From positions 34,003 through 98,002 of the forward strand of contig NZ_QRBE01000004.1 in NCBI RefSeq assembly GCF_003363155.1: a DNA stretch of 64,000 nt, in the 5' to 3' direction. The notes under the pieces are model-generated. The model was not told the DNA's origin. It searched no databases and saw nothing but the letters and a program-made list of their open reading frames with translations. Positions 17,454 through 26,334 of the stretch are shown here, one piece after another (within the stretch, counting starts at the first letter, position 1; every line of letters begins with the position of its first letter). Both the position numbers and the translations under genes were made by a program. This DNA is from Dyella monticola. Lineage in GTDB: Bacteria > Pseudomonadota > Gammaproteobacteria > Xanthomonadales > Rhodanobacteraceae.

Positions 17454-18380
17454 TCAATTTGTTGACGGGTCCATCAATTCCAATACCGTTTTCGCCAATA
17501 AGTCAGGCTGAAACTTCGCGATAAAACGATCGGCGCCGACCTCGCGCACCAGCGCCTCATTAAAGATGCCGCTCAACGAACTGTGCAGCACCACCTTGAG
17601 CTGGCGCAGCGCAGGCGTTTCGCGAATCGCGCGCGTCAAGGCGTAGCCATCCAGGCGCGGCATTTCGATATCGGAGATCACCAGCGTGATGCGCTCGTCG
17701 GTGCCCTCGCTCATCGCGGTAAGCTGCTCCAGCGCTTCGCGCCCGTCCTGCGCGATCACGCAGTCGATGTTCATCTGCTTGAACAGGCCGACCAGGCGCT
17801 GGCGCGCGACGAACGAGTCGTCCACCACCATGATGCGGCGAGGCGAAAAATCACGATGCTCCGCTTCGTGCTGCAGTCGCGAGGAGACCTCCGCCGGCGC
17901 ACCTTCGATGCTGGCCAGCACGTTCTCCACATCGACCACCGCCATCAATTGGCCATCGAAGCGGCTTACCGCATTGACGCGGCTGCCAAAACCGAGCGTA
18001 ACCGGCGGCGCCTCCAGCGACTCGCCCGAGCAATGCACGATGCGTTGGAAATCCGCCACCAGAAAGCCCTGCATCGAACGACTGAACTCGGTCACCACCA
18101 CGTGCGCCGTGTCCAGATCACGCAGCGCCGGATAACCCATTGCCTGCGCCAGGTCGATCACCGGAATGGTCTTGCCGCGATAGTCGAAGCTGCCCGCCAG
18201 CCATTCGTGCATGCCGGGCAGTTGCTCCATTGGCGGCTTGCGCAGCACTTCGCGCACCTTGAACACGTTGATGCCGAACAACTGCCTGTCGCCCAAGCGA
18301 AACAGCAGCATGGCCACGCGGTTATGGCCGGCCAGCCGGGTGTGACTCTCCACGCTGTCCAGCAGCGCCGTTGTGCTCAT
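17454..18380 (-). CDS. cheV: Chemotaxis coupling protein CheV (CheW-REC)
   Basis: CheV, 308 residues, links chemoreceptors to CheA and carries a phosphorylatable receiver. Residues about 20-160 are CheW-like ([36 protein letters not shown]). Residues about 180-305 are a REC domain with IMVVDDS, the phospho-acceptor in [13 protein letters not shown] and the late Lys in ADRFIAKF. The ATG at 18380 gives the conserved [10 protein letters not shown] start; the longer frame upstream overlaps the divergent chemoreceptor gene and is not real. Confidence 0.93.
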   Translation of the reverse strand: MSTTALLDSVESHTRLAGHNRVAMLLFRLGDRQLFGINVFKVREVLRKPPMEQLPGMHEWLAGSFDYRGKTIPVIDLAQAMGYPALRDLDTAHVVVTEFSRSMQGFLVADFQRIVHCSGESLEAPPVTLGFGSRVNAVSRFDGQLMAVVDVENVLASIEGAPAEVSSRLQHEAEHRDFSPRRIMVVDDSFVARQRLVGLFKQMNIDCVIAQDGREALEQLTAMSEGTDERITLVISDIEMPRLDGYALTRAIRETPALRQLKVVLHSSLSGIFNEALVREVGADRFIAKFQPDLLAKTVLELMDPSTN

Positions 18381-18410
18381 GGGGGTTTCTTGGCGTGTTT
18401 CGATAATCGG

Positions 18411-18437
18411 GTATCGGCGCATTCGCACGCCGCTTGA
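18411..18437 (-). promoter_or_regulatory. Candidate sigma-28 promoter of cheV
   Basis: On the minus strand TCAAGCGG-N11-GCCGATAC. The -10 matches the FliA consensus GCCGATAA in 7 of 8 positions with the right spacer. The -35 is weaker (consensus TAAAGTTT). It ends 31 bp before the cheV ATG. Confidence 0.5.
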
Positions 18438-18458
18438 GTGCGCGGGGGAACAGACACG

Positions 18459-18474
18459 TGGCACATCACTTGCT
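18459..18474 (+). promoter_or_regulatory. Sigma-54 promoter of the chemoreceptor gene
   Basis: TGGCAC-ATCAC-TTGCT, a perfect RpoN consensus, 61 bp before the ATG at 18535. It lies directly upstream of a sigma-28-like site. Confidence 0.8.
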
Positions 18475-18477
18475 TCC

Positions 18478-18504
18478 TCAACTTTCAGACGTTTCCGCCG
18501 ATGT
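18478..18504 (+). promoter_or_regulatory. Candidate sigma-28 promoter of the chemoreceptor gene
   Basis: TCAACTTT-N11-GCCGATGT resembles the FliA consensus TAAAGTTT-N11-GCCGATAA (6 of 8 in each box), starting four bases after the sigma-54 element. If used, the gene has tandem early and late flagellar promoters. Confidence 0.5.
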
Positions 18505-18534
18505 CTGGAAAACCAAAAACGGAACTGCGTAACC

Positions 18535-19845
18535 ATGAGTCTGATTCGCAGCCAGCACCTGGCCGCCCTGATCCAAGCCGCGCTTGCCGGAAACACGTCC
18601 GAGCTGGCGCGGTTGCGCCGCAAGCACGCCAGCGCGGCCAAACTGCTCGAACCGGTGTTCGCGCGGCTGGCGCCGCGCGCGCCGGCGGCCGTGGCATTGC
18701 AATCGCTGGAACAGCAAAGCCTGGTGCTGACCCACGCGCAGAACCTGCATCGCGAACAATCCGCGCTGGAACAATCGATCGGCGAGAGCCGCGACAGCGT
18801 CGGACAGTTGACGGAGGGTAGCGCCGGCATGTCCGCGCTGCTGCAACAGGCGCAGGGTGGTGTCGACCAGGCCACCAAGGCCGGCGAGCACAGTTCGGCC
18901 AACGTCAGCGAACTCAACGGCCAGCTGCGCCTGCTGCGCAGCGCGCTGTCGGCGATGAACCAGAGCCAGAGCCTGCTGACCCAGCAAGTGGCGCAGATCC
19001 GCGCGCTCACCACCAACGTGCAGGACATCGCCCATCAAACCAACCTGGTTGCGTTGAACGCCGCGATCGAAGCGGCGCGCGCCGGCGATGCCGGCCGCGG
19101 CTTCGCCGTGGTGGCCGACGAAGTGAAGCAACTGGCGGAGAAAACCGCGCAGGCCACGGCGGAAATCGAAACCGTCACCAGCTCGATCGGTGAATTCTCC
19201 TTGCAGATGAACGGCAACGTACAGCAGAGCCTGCAGCGCCTGGAGCGCGCGCAGACCGGCGTGACCGAAACCGAACGCACCTTGCAGCAGGGCAGCGACA
19301 ACCTGCACGGCATCGTTACGCGTCTGCGCTCGCTGCGCGAAGGTCAGGATGCCGTGCATGTGCGCGCCACGACCCTCAAAGCCACCCTGGGCGCCTTGCA
19401 ACGCCGCGCGTACGACTCACGCCGCCATGGCGAAGCCCTCGGCCGCGCCGCGGCGCTGGCACACCGCCTGTGCCTGGGCTGGCTGGAGGGCGAAAGCGGC
19501 AACGACATCGCCAGCCTCAGCCTGACCGTGCGCGAATCGGTGACCGGCCTGCGCCAGAGCATGGAACTGGCATTGCAGGAACCCACGTCGCTCGACCGGC
19601 GCTGGTTCGATACCGACGTACTCAGGCGCAGCCTCGACCGGCTTACCGCGCGCCGTGGCGATCATCCTTCGAGCGCGAGCCTGCACGAATCGGCCACGCG
19701 CCTGCGCGAACAGGGAGAAGCGTTCCTCGAACTGCTCGCCAACGGCCAATTCGAACTGGCCGCGCAGATGTCCGACAAACTGGAAAGCGAGCGCGAAGCG
19801 ATCAACAGCCAGTTGTCGATGATTCTGGCGGACGAGAGCGCATGA
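18535..19845 (+). CDS. Soluble methyl-accepting chemotaxis protein
   Basis: A 436-residue chemoreceptor without membrane segments. The signalling hairpin tip is intact ([39 protein letters not shown], about residues 160-205), flanked by long coiled-coil heptads. The C-terminal ~150 residues are helical with no domain I recognise; a CZB zinc-binding domain was considered, but its His/Cys pattern is not evident. I chose the ATG at 18535 because both promoter matches lie just upstream; the frame from 18373 would include them. The stop overlaps the flgA start (ATGA). It probably senses a cytoplasmic or cheV-linked signal. Confidence 0.85.
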   Translation: MSLIRSQHLAALIQAALAGNTSELARLRRKHASAAKLLEPVFARLAPRAPAAVALQSLEQQSLVLTHAQNLHREQSALEQSIGESRDSVGQLTEGSAGMSALLQQAQGGVDQATKAGEHSSANVSELNGQLRLLRSALSAMNQSQSLLTQQVAQIRALTTNVQDIAHQTNLVALNAAIEAARAGDAGRGFAVVADEVKQLAEKTAQATAEIETVTSSIGEFSLQMNGNVQQSLQRLERAQTGVTETERTLQQGSDNLHGIVTRLRSLREGQDAVHVRATTLKATLGALQRRAYDSRRHGEALGRAAALAHRLCLGWLEGESGNDIASLSLTVRESVTGLRQSMELALQEPTSLDRRWFDTDVLRRSLDRLTARRGDHPSSASLHESATRLREQGEAFLELLANGQFELAAQMSDKLESEREAINSQLSMILADESA

Positions 19846-20582
19846 GTTTCTTCAGGCGCTTGACGTTCGCGCGCTCCGCTCTCTCTCCCCGAAGGAGAGA
19901 GAGCTACTGCGTGGCCGTATTGCTGCTCGCGCTCATCAACGCCGCCCACGCCGACACCACTCCCGCCGCCCTGCGCGCGGCCGCCGAACAAGCCGTACGC
20001 ACGCAATACGGCACCGCCGGCAGCCGCGTGGTGATCGTGCCCACTCGGCTGAGTGCGCGCCTGCGTTTGGCATCCTGCCCCCATGCGTTGCAGGCCCGCG
20101 TGCCGATGCGTCAGGGCACGCCCTCGCGCGTGGCGGTGGCGGTGAGCTGCCCCGTCAATCCGGGCTGGACGATCCAGGTGCCGGTGCAGATGCAGGTATT
20201 CCGCAATGTGCTGGTCAGCAATCACCCCCTGGCGCGCGGCGACATCCTCGGCCCCGCCGACGTGCACAGCGAAGAACGCGACATTGCGCGGCTGGGCTAT
20301 GGCTATATCGAAAGCCTCGATCAGATCCTGGGCCATTCGCTGGGCCGGCCGCTGATTGCCAGCGTGGTGCTGGAACCGGGCGACTTCAACGGACGCCAGA
20401 CCGTGCATGCCGGCCAGGACGTGGAACTGGTGGCACAGGTGGATGGCATCGAAGTGCGCACCCGTGGCATGGCCTTGGACGGCGGGGACACCGGCGCCGA
20501 CCTGCGGGTGCGCAACGACAACTCTGGCCGGATCATCCAGGGCGTGGTGATCGGGGCCGGCCAGGTCCAGGCGCTGCCGTGA
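19842..20582 (+). CDS. flgA: Flagellar P-ring assembly chaperone
   Basis: FlgA, 246 residues, is a periplasmic chaperone for the P-ring protein FlgI. It carries a Sec signal (core [14 protein letters not shown], cleavage near residue 37) and a C-terminal SAF/ChapFlgA domain ([34 protein letters not shown]-like segment, then [10 protein letters not shown]). The n-region is lengthened by a segment with ALSPRRRES, encoded by a CTCTCTCTCCCCGAAGGAGAGAGAG palindrome at about 19880-19905, the same oddity as in flgI. It overlaps the chemoreceptor stop by four bases. Confidence 0.9.
   Translation: MSFFRRLTFARSALSPRRRESYCVAVLLLALINAAHADTTPAALRAAAEQAVRTQYGTAGSRVVIVPTRLSARLRLASCPHALQARVPMRQGTPSRVAVAVSCPVNPGWTIQVPVQMQVFRNVLVSNHPLARGDILGPADVHSEERDIARLGYGYIESLDQILGHSLGRPLIASVVLEPGDFNGRQTVHAGQDVELVAQVDGIEVRTRGMALDGGDTGADLRVRNDNSGRIIQGVVIGAGQVQALP
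19880..19905. repeat. Palindromic repeat inside the flgA coding sequence
   Basis: CTCTCTCTCCCC-GAAG-GAGAGAGAG hairpin in frame within the signal-peptide codons of flgA, just before the hydrophobic core. Confidence 0.6.
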
Positions 20583-20628
20583 ACCTGAACCCCCGATCCA
20601 CCTGACATACTGAGCTCATTCGGCAGAT

Positions 20629-20655
20629 TCAAGTTTTCTTGGGGGACGCCGATAC
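20629..20655 (+). promoter_or_regulatory. Sigma-28 (FliA) promoter of flgMN
   Basis: TCAAGTTT-N11-GCCGATAC matches the consensus TAAAGTTT-N11-GCCGATAA at 14 of 16 positions with exact spacing, 37 bp before the flgM ATG. FliA-driven flgM gives the known feedback in which the anti-sigma factor is made from a sigma-28 promoter. Confidence 0.85.
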
Positions 20656-20692
20656 CCATCCCAGGGCATATCGAGAGAGAACGCCAAGCGCC

Positions 20693-21004
20693 ATGAATAC
20701 CACTATTTCTTCCAATGGCTTACCGCAACTTCCGCTTGCCACCGGCAACGCGGACAGCAGCGCCAGCCAGGCTTCGAACACCACCGCCACCGCCGGCACG
20801 TCGACGACGCAGGCGAACGACAGCGTGCAGCTCACCGATTCGGCCCGCGCCCTGCAGCAGGCCAGCGGCGCCGACGCACCGGTCGACACCGCGAAGGTGG
20901 AGCAGATCAAGCAATCGCTGGCGGCCGGCACCTACAAGGTCGACCCGCACGCCATTGCCAACAGCCTTGTGTCGATGGAAGGCCAGATCGGCGGCACCAA
21001 GTGA
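20693..21004 (+). CDS. flgM: Anti-sigma-28 factor
   Basis: FlgM, 103 residues, binds and inhibits FliA until it is exported through the finished hook. The N-terminal half is Ser/Thr/Ala-rich and disordered. The C-terminal part holds the FliA-binding helices (DSVQLTDSARALQQ, VDTAKVEQIKQSLAAGTYKVDPHAIANSL). I use the ATG at 20693; an in-frame codon at 20639 lies within the sigma-28 promoter. Confidence 0.92.
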   Translation: MNTTISSNGLPQLPLATGNADSSASQASNTTATAGTSTTQANDSVQLTDSARALQQASGADAPVDTAKVEQIKQSLAAGTYKVDPHAIANSLVSMEGQIGGTK

Positions 21005-21033
21005 TCAACGTCTGAAGTGAAGAAGTCCATGCC

Positions 21034-21480
21034 ATGAGCCCGAATCTGCAGGCCGAACTCGGCGACGCGCTGCGCGCCGTCCTGGACGAGATGAGCGCGA
21101 CCACCGCACAGCTCATCCACGTGCTGGACGAAGAACGCGAAGCGCTCACCGGCGCCGACGCCAAAGCGCTCAATCGCGCCGGCGAAGCCAAACAGATGCT
21201 GATGCGCAGGCTCGAGCAACTGGACGTGGAACGCCTGCACCTTTGCAGCACCAGTGCCGAAGCAGCGCAGCAGGTGGACGCGCAATGGCGCGAACTGCTG
21301 AAGTCGCTGACCGCGTGCCGCGATAAAAACCAGCGCAACGGCGCGCTGGTCGGCCAACGCCTGACGCAAGTGCGGCGGGCCCTGGCGGTGTTGACCGGCA
21401 ACGAGGCGCAAACAGGCACCTACGGACAAAACGGCGCGCTCAAGGATACGCATCGCTCCGTGCAATTGGCGCAGGCCTGA
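21034..21480 (+). CDS. flgN: Flagellar export chaperone for FlgK/FlgL
   Basis: FlgN, 148 residues, all-helical, a cytosolic chaperone that delivers FlgK and FlgL to the export gate. The FlgN motif region is ALRAVLDEMSATTAQLIHVLDEEREAL, and later RNGALVGQRLTQVRRALAVLTG. It lies 29 bp after flgM and is presumably cotranscribed. The 178 bp downstream hold no promoter I can recognise. Confidence 0.9.
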   Translation: MSPNLQAELGDALRAVLDEMSATTAQLIHVLDEEREALTGADAKALNRAGEAKQMLMRRLEQLDVERLHLCSTSAEAAQQVDAQWRELLKSLTACRDKNQRNGALVGQRLTQVRRALAVLTGNEAQTGTYGQNGALKDTHRSVQLAQA

Positions 21481-21658
21481 GTGACCGAGGGCGACTGCGA
21501 CACCACCGATCCAACCATTCGCAACACCGGGGGACACGCGGCGAGCAGCGAGGGGGGCAGCCCGCACATCACCGCAACCTTCGTGCTTGGCCTGAGCTAC
21601 TCGCGATCAAACCGTTAGCGGTAGCACGTGCTCCACACTTGATGCGGTAATCCATACC

Positions 21659-22945
21659 ATGACGACGAGTACAGTAGCTTCCTCGACGGCTCCTTCAAGT
21701 AAGGAACCCGTCTCGCTCACCGAAATGCTGTTGCCGGTGGTGCGAAGCCCGATGTTGGATCAAGAGGAAGAACTGTTCGCCTACGAGCTGGTGTTCTACC
21801 GACAAGGCGCAGGTTCCGACGCCGACACCACACTGGTAGGCAGTGTCCTTTCTGGCATCACCGATGGCGCAATCACCCGACTGGTGCGCGGCAACCGCGC
21901 GTTCATGCGCCTGCCGCGCATGCTGCTGCTGGAACAGACCGACATCTTCGCGCACACGCCGCGCCTGGGCTTGATCATCGATCCGATTCACGTACGCGAT
22001 ACGGCCGTACTGCAGCGCCTGCAACAACTGGCACTGCGCAATTGTCCACTGCTGCTGGATCTGGGCAGCACCGATCCTAACGCGAGCGAACCGCATGGTG
22101 CGCTGGAGCCGCTGCTGCGCCTCGCGCGCTATGTGCGCATCGACGCGAAGAAACTCAGCGCCGACGTGCTCGCTGAGCGCTGCAAGCAGCTATATGAGCG
22201 CGGCCTGGGCGTCATCGCCGGCAACGTCGATGATCACCTCACCTACGGACACTGCAAGAATCTTCCCTTCCAGGCAATCCAGGGCCGCTATCTGCTGGTG
22301 CCACAGCAGATCGAAGTGCCGGTGCTCACACCCAGTCGCCTGAGCCTGCTGCGCTTGATGAGCGCCTTGCAGGACGGCAATGCCGGCCCGGTGGAGCTGG
22401 GCGATATCATCCGCGACGATGCGGTGCTCAGCTACAAGCTGCTCGGTTGCGTCAATTCCGCTTACTTCGCGCTGCCGCGGCAATTGAAGTCGATACAACA
22501 AGCGGCGATCTTTTTCGGGGTCGCGCGCCTGCGCAACTGGATCTACACCATGGCACTGGCAAGCACGGACGACCGGCCGCCGGAATTGCTGCGCACCGCG
22601 CTGATACGCGCGCACATGTGTGAAAAACTGGCGCACGGCATGTCCGCCGGGCAACAGGAAATGGCGTTCATGGCCGGGCTGCTTTCCCTGCTCGACACAC
22701 TGCTGTGCGCGCCGATGGAATTCGTGCTGAGCCACTTGCCGCTGGCACCGGAAATCCGCGAAGCGCTGGTGGAAGATCGCGGCCCGTTCGCGCCACTGCT
22801 GAGCCAGATCTACGCCTGGGAAGCCGGCAATCTGCAGACCATGCAGATGCAGCCGCAAAACATTCGCAAGATGGCCGGTGCGTATTACGAAGCGACGCAA
22901 TGGGCCGATCAGGTTTTTTCGTTTGCGGAGCAGCGGGCGCATTAG
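21659..22945 (+). CDS. EAL-like/HDOD signalling protein (YuxH/CdgJ type)
   Basis: A 428-residue protein with an N-terminal degenerate EAL-like domain (about 20-215) and a C-terminal HDOD domain (about 220-420). The EAL catalytic residues are absent: the start reads FAYELVFYRQG in place of an EALLR loop, and no DDFG motif is seen, so c-di-GMP hydrolysis is unlikely. The HDOD core is visible in LGDIIRDDAVLSYKLLGCVNSAYFAL. Vibrio CdgJ-type proteins of this design affect motility, and the position next to flgMN suggests the same. The downstream gap (22946-23137) holds a repeat pair. Confidence 0.82.
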   Translation: MTTSTVASSTAPSSKEPVSLTEMLLPVVRSPMLDQEEELFAYELVFYRQGAGSDADTTLVGSVLSGITDGAITRLVRGNRAFMRLPRMLLLEQTDIFAHTPRLGLIIDPIHVRDTAVLQRLQQLALRNCPLLLDLGSTDPNASEPHGALEPLLRLARYVRIDAKKLSADVLAERCKQLYERGLGVIAGNVDDHLTYGHCKNLPFQAIQGRYLLVPQQIEVPVLTPSRLSLLRLMSALQDGNAGPVELGDIIRDDAVLSYKLLGCVNSAYFALPRQLKSIQQAAIFFGVARLRNWIYTMALASTDDRPPELLRTALIRAHMCEKLAHGMSAGQQEMAFMAGLLSLLDTLLCAPMEFVLSHLPLAPEIREALVEDRGPFAPLLSQIYAWEAGNLQTMQMQPQNIRKMAGAYYEATQWADQVFSFAEQRAH

Positions 22946-22990
22946 TCGGTATAGCTGAGTAGCGCAATGCGTTGCTGCATGGGACAGTTT

Positions 22991-23113
22991 CCTCCCCTGC
23001 TTGCAGGGGAGGGTTAGGGTGGGGTAACGCGAGCGCTGCTCGCGTCGTGTCGATATCACCGCGAGGTTGCTTCACCCCACCCCAGCCCTCCCCTACTGCA
23101 CGTAGGGGAGGGC
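22991..23113. repeat. Paired GC-rich palindromes
   Basis: CTCCCCTGCTTGCAGGGGAG followed by GGTTAGGGTGGGGT, then an inner segment with GCGAGCGCTGCTCGC, then the inverse CACCCCACC...CCCTCCCCTACTGCACGTAGGGGAGGG. It lies between converging genes and may serve as a bidirectional terminator. Confidence 0.8.
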
Positions 23114-23137
23114 ACAACTACAAAGCATCGGTGCACC

Positions 23138-23656
23138 TCACCGCACCTGCGCCAACCGCGCAGACACCCCAGTAAAGCGCATCGGCAAATCCCCACTCAT
23201 ACCTTGCGGACGATCCGCCGACACGGCGAACCGCCAGCGCCTTGCCATCGCTATCGCATTCGCATCCAGCACCGCATCGCCGCTGCTTTGCGCGACGAAC
23301 GCATCGATGACCTGCCCTTGCCCGTCAACGCGCAGATGCAGCACCAGCTCGCCCACCGCATGGCTTTCCATGCGCGCAACCGGCACCGACGTCACCGGCA
23401 TCGATACCGGAATCAGCGCGTCGTTGGCAGCGGCCGTAGTAGCCGCGTGTGCTTGCATCGATGTGTACGGGTTGCGCGCCGTGACATGTCGTGTATGCGT
23501 GGCCCCCCGGTGCATCACGTGCGCTACCGACGCGCGATGCGGCGCAGCCTTCCACGCCACGTGCCGATAAGTTTGATCGCTGAGCCATGCAGTGCCTGCC
23601 ACGCCGACGACCAACGCCAGCAAGCTCAAACCGGCCGTGGTGCGCAATCGCGGCAT
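23138..23656 (-). CDS. TonB-like energy-transducer C-terminal domain protein
   Basis: A 172-residue protein with one N-terminal membrane segment (TTAGLSLLALVVGVAGTAWL), a short variable periplasmic linker and a TonB C-terminal fold (about 95-165: GELVLHLRVDGQGQVIDAFV, ANAIAMARRWRFAVS). The start overlaps the thiolase stop by one base (TAATG), so the genes are likely coupled. It could energise an outer-membrane receptor; no ExbB/ExbD lie nearby. The link to fatty-acid oxidation is unexplained. Confidence 0.78.
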   Translation of the reverse strand: MPRLRTTAGLSLLALVVGVAGTAWLSDQTYRHVAWKAAPHRASVAHVMHRGATHTRHVTARNPYTSMQAHAATTAAANDALIPVSMPVTSVPVARMESHAVGELVLHLRVDGQGQVIDAFVAQSSGDAVLDANAIAMARRWRFAVSADRPQGMSGDLPMRFTGVSARLAQVR

Positions 23657-24942
23657 TACGGCCGTTCGAGAATCGCCGTCACGCCCATGCCGCCGGCGGT
23701 GCAGATGGAGATCAAGCCGCGGCCCGAACCTTTCTGTTCGAGCATCTTCGCCAACGTGGCGACGATGCGTGCACCGGTGGCCGCAAACGGATGACCCACC
23801 GCAAGGCTGGAACCGTGAATATTGAGCTTGTCCGGATCGATGCGTCCAAACGGCGTATCCAGGCCCAACCGATTTTTGCAGTAATCGGCTGACTCCCACG
23901 CGCGCAACGTGCACAGCACCTGCGCAGCGAAGGCTTCGTGGATTTCGAAGAAATCGAAATCCTGCAAGGTCAAACCGTTGCGCGCGAGCAGGCGTGGCAC
24001 GGCGATGGTCGGCGCCATCAGCAAGCCCTCGCCATGCACGAAATCCACCGCAGCCACTTCGGCATCGCGCAGATACGCCTGAATGTTCAGGCCGCGCGCG
24101 GCCGCCCACGCGTCATTGGCGAGCAGCACGGTAGCAGCGCCATCGGAAAGACCGGTGGAATTGCCGGCGGTCAGCGTGCCCAAGCCCGAGCTCTTGTCGA
24201 ACGCAGGCTTGAGTGAGGCGAGCTTTTCCATGGTGGAGTCCGCGCGCAAAAAACCATCGCGCTTCACGCCACGAAACGGCACCACCAGGTCGTCGAAGAA
24301 GCCCGCCTCGTAGGCGGCGGCGAGTTTGCGGTGGCTTTCCAGTGCGAGACGATCCTGATCTTCACGCCCGACGTGCCACTCGCGCGCCATCTTTTCGCAG
24401 TGCTCGCCCATCGACATGCCGGTCCGTGGCTCGGCCACGCCGGGAAACGCAGGTTTCAATTCGCTCAAAGAAAAACCGCGTACGGCGGTTTTCAGCTTAT
24501 CCATCGGCGTTTTGGCGCGGTTGACGGCCAGCAGGCGCTTGCGCAGGCGCGTGCTGTACACGATCGGCACGTCGCTGGTGGTATCGGAGCCGCCGGCGAT
24601 GCCGGCCTGGATCTGGCCGGCCGCGATCTTGTTGGCGATGAGGATGGCGTTATCCAGCGAGGTGCCGCAGGCACGGGCGGTGGTGATACCCGGCGTGGTC
24701 GGCGCCAGCCCGGAACTGAGCAGGGCTTCGCGCGCGAGATTCCATTCGGAGGGGTGCTTGATCACCGCGCCCATCGCCACTTCGCCCAGCTCCACCCCAT
24801 GCAGCCCGAAACGCTCGACCAGCGCGCCCAGCACCTTCACCGACATGCCGAAGTTGCCGACGTCCGCATAGGCAGTGTTGTTGCGACAGAACGGGATACG
24901 TACACCACCGATGACGCCAACGCGCTGCTGCGTGTTCTCCAT
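23656..24942 (-). CDS. fadI: Acetyl-CoA C-acyltransferase (thiolase, FadI-like)
   Basis: A 428-residue thiolase for the last step of fatty-acid beta-oxidation, cleaving 3-ketoacyl-CoA with CoA. The nucleophilic Cys is in TTARACGTSLDNAI (about residue 92), the base His in HGSSLAVGHPFAATGAR and the second Cys in SICTAGGMGV. Length and sequence resemble the FadI/trifunctional beta-subunit group more than PhaA. The partner FadJ is not in the window. A biosynthetic acetoacetyl-CoA role cannot be excluded. Confidence 0.88.
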   Translation of the reverse strand: MENTQQRVGVIGGVRIPFCRNNTAYADVGNFGMSVKVLGALVERFGLHGVELGEVAMGAVIKHPSEWNLAREALLSSGLAPTTPGITTARACGTSLDNAILIANKIAAGQIQAGIAGGSDTTSDVPIVYSTRLRKRLLAVNRAKTPMDKLKTAVRGFSLSELKPAFPGVAEPRTGMSMGEHCEKMAREWHVGREDQDRLALESHRKLAAAYEAGFFDDLVVPFRGVKRDGFLRADSTMEKLASLKPAFDKSSGLGTLTAGNSTGLSDGAATVLLANDAWAAARGLNIQAYLRDAEVAAVDFVHGEGLLMAPTIAVPRLLARNGLTLQDFDFFEIHEAFAAQVLCTLRAWESADYCKNRLGLDTPFGRIDPDKLNIHGSSLAVGHPFAATGARIVATLAKMLEQKGSGRGLISICTAGGMGVTAILERP

Positions 24943-25068
24943 AGTCTCAAGTAATCCACCCTTGCACCGACCTGCAAGGCTAACCCGCTCGGCTGCCTGG
25001 CGAAAGCCCGCAGGGGCCGCCGATCAGCGAATGTTAGACTTACGGTCTTTTTTTGGTGGTGTGATCGC

Positions 25069-26214
25069 GTGGAATCCACAGGTGTGCTGCAAGCGTTGCC
25101 CGTCGTCCTGGCCCTGGAACTCGCCCCGGGCGAGCACCCGCAGCAGTTGACCCTGAGCCGCGACGGGGCCGCTGAGCTGGCCGCGCTGGTCGCCGACGAC
25201 CTACATCGGCTGGTACCCGCCGTGGCCCAAGCCCGACTGACCTTGGGCGGGGCACTGTTCGATGCGGTCGAACTGCTGCGTCCAGGCTTCCCCGCGTGGG
25301 CGACGCTGGATGAGCTCGCGCGGCGAATTCCCCGCGGCCAGCTCGAAAACGTGGTGGCATTCGGCCATCACGGCGGCCATATGCCCGCCCTGCCGCTGGA
25401 GCCCGATCCGGCCTACGCGGACGGCCCCATGCGCTTTTTGCCCTTGAGCCTGCTGGCGCCGGAGGACCTGGCCGCGGCCCTGTCCGAGCAGTTGGAAGTG
25501 GAGCTGATCGGCCGCGGTGAGGCCGGTGCGCAAACCGCCGACTGGCTGATGCGCCACGTCGGCATCCGCCTGGAACATGCGCGCTACCTCAGCCGCAACG
25601 ACCTGCTCGCGCTGACCTGCGTGCAATACGAGCACGTCAATCTGGCGCCGCTGTGGCAACTGCTGGAAGCGGCGATGCTCACACCTTACCGTGAAGAAAA
25701 CGCACTCAGCGCGCGCGGTCTTGCGCTGCGCTACGCCGACGGCAAGGCTTGGATGCAATCGCCGGCGCAATGGCTGGCCGCGCACAACGGCGATGGCGCC
25801 GAGCGCAGCCACGCCTTCGCCGGCGCGGTGTTCGAGTTGCGTCAGTACGCAGCGCTGCTGGAGGCGCATAGCCTGCCGCTCTATCTGGATGGCGAATCGG
25901 CCGTCCAGATCGGACGGGAAGAAGGCTGGCTCGCGGAGATTCTGGCGCAGCCAGACCCGGCCTACGATCGGCCCGCTTTGTTTGCCCACGAAGCGGCCGG
26001 CCTGGGCGTGGTGGCGGTGACCGTGGCCCAGCGTGGGGCGGCGGGCCACGCTCACGTGCTGGCCCATGGGTATCCCCTGCGACCGGCGGCGCTCGGTTCA
26101 TTGGTAACGGTGCTGGCCGACCGCTTCGACGCCCCCAGCGAGCTGCATGCGCTCGGCCGTATTCAGCTCGACGAAAGCGGGCGGCTGGGTGCCCCGGCCA
26201 TCGCGCTGCATTGA
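25069..26214 (+). CDS. Conserved protein of unknown function
   Basis: A 381-residue soluble protein, rich in Leu, Ala, Glu and Arg, with no signal peptide or membrane segment and no family I recognise. It looks genuine: a long frame with strong third-position GC and a well-behaved end. Features include a HHGGH cluster near residue 100 (VVAFGHHGGHMPALPLEPDP) and a C-terminal AALGSLVTVLADRFDAP. The start is a GTG; no strong ribosome-binding site is visible and an alternative start further in is possible. It stands alone between the divergent thiolase gene and the c-di-GMP gene. Confidence 0.7.
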   Translation: MESTGVLQALPVVLALELAPGEHPQQLTLSRDGAAELAALVADDLHRLVPAVAQARLTLGGALFDAVELLRPGFPAWATLDELARRIPRGQLENVVAFGHHGGHMPALPLEPDPAYADGPMRFLPLSLLAPEDLAAALSEQLEVELIGRGEAGAQTADWLMRHVGIRLEHARYLSRNDLLALTCVQYEHVNLAPLWQLLEAAMLTPYREENALSARGLALRYADGKAWMQSPAQWLAAHNGDGAERSHAFAGAVFELRQYAALLEAHSLPLYLDGESAVQIGREEGWLAEILAQPDPAYDRPALFAHEAAGLGVVAVTVAQRGAAGHAHVLAHGYPLRPAALGSLVTVLADRFDAPSELHALGRIQLDESGRLGAPAIALH

Positions 26215-26334
26215 TGGCGAACACCTTAAGGATGAGGCCGCTTTCTCTTTTCTGAAAAACGCGTACTGTCGGCTCGTTCAAAGCCGACGCCAATCGGCGC
26301 ATGATGTGTGAACACACGGTCAACCCGGAACCGC

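Noticed and set aside
21481-21619. A GTG-initiated 45-codon frame starting right after the flgN stop
   Set aside because: Its composition is not protein-like, it has no ribosome-binding site of its own and I recognise no family; I treat it as spacer.
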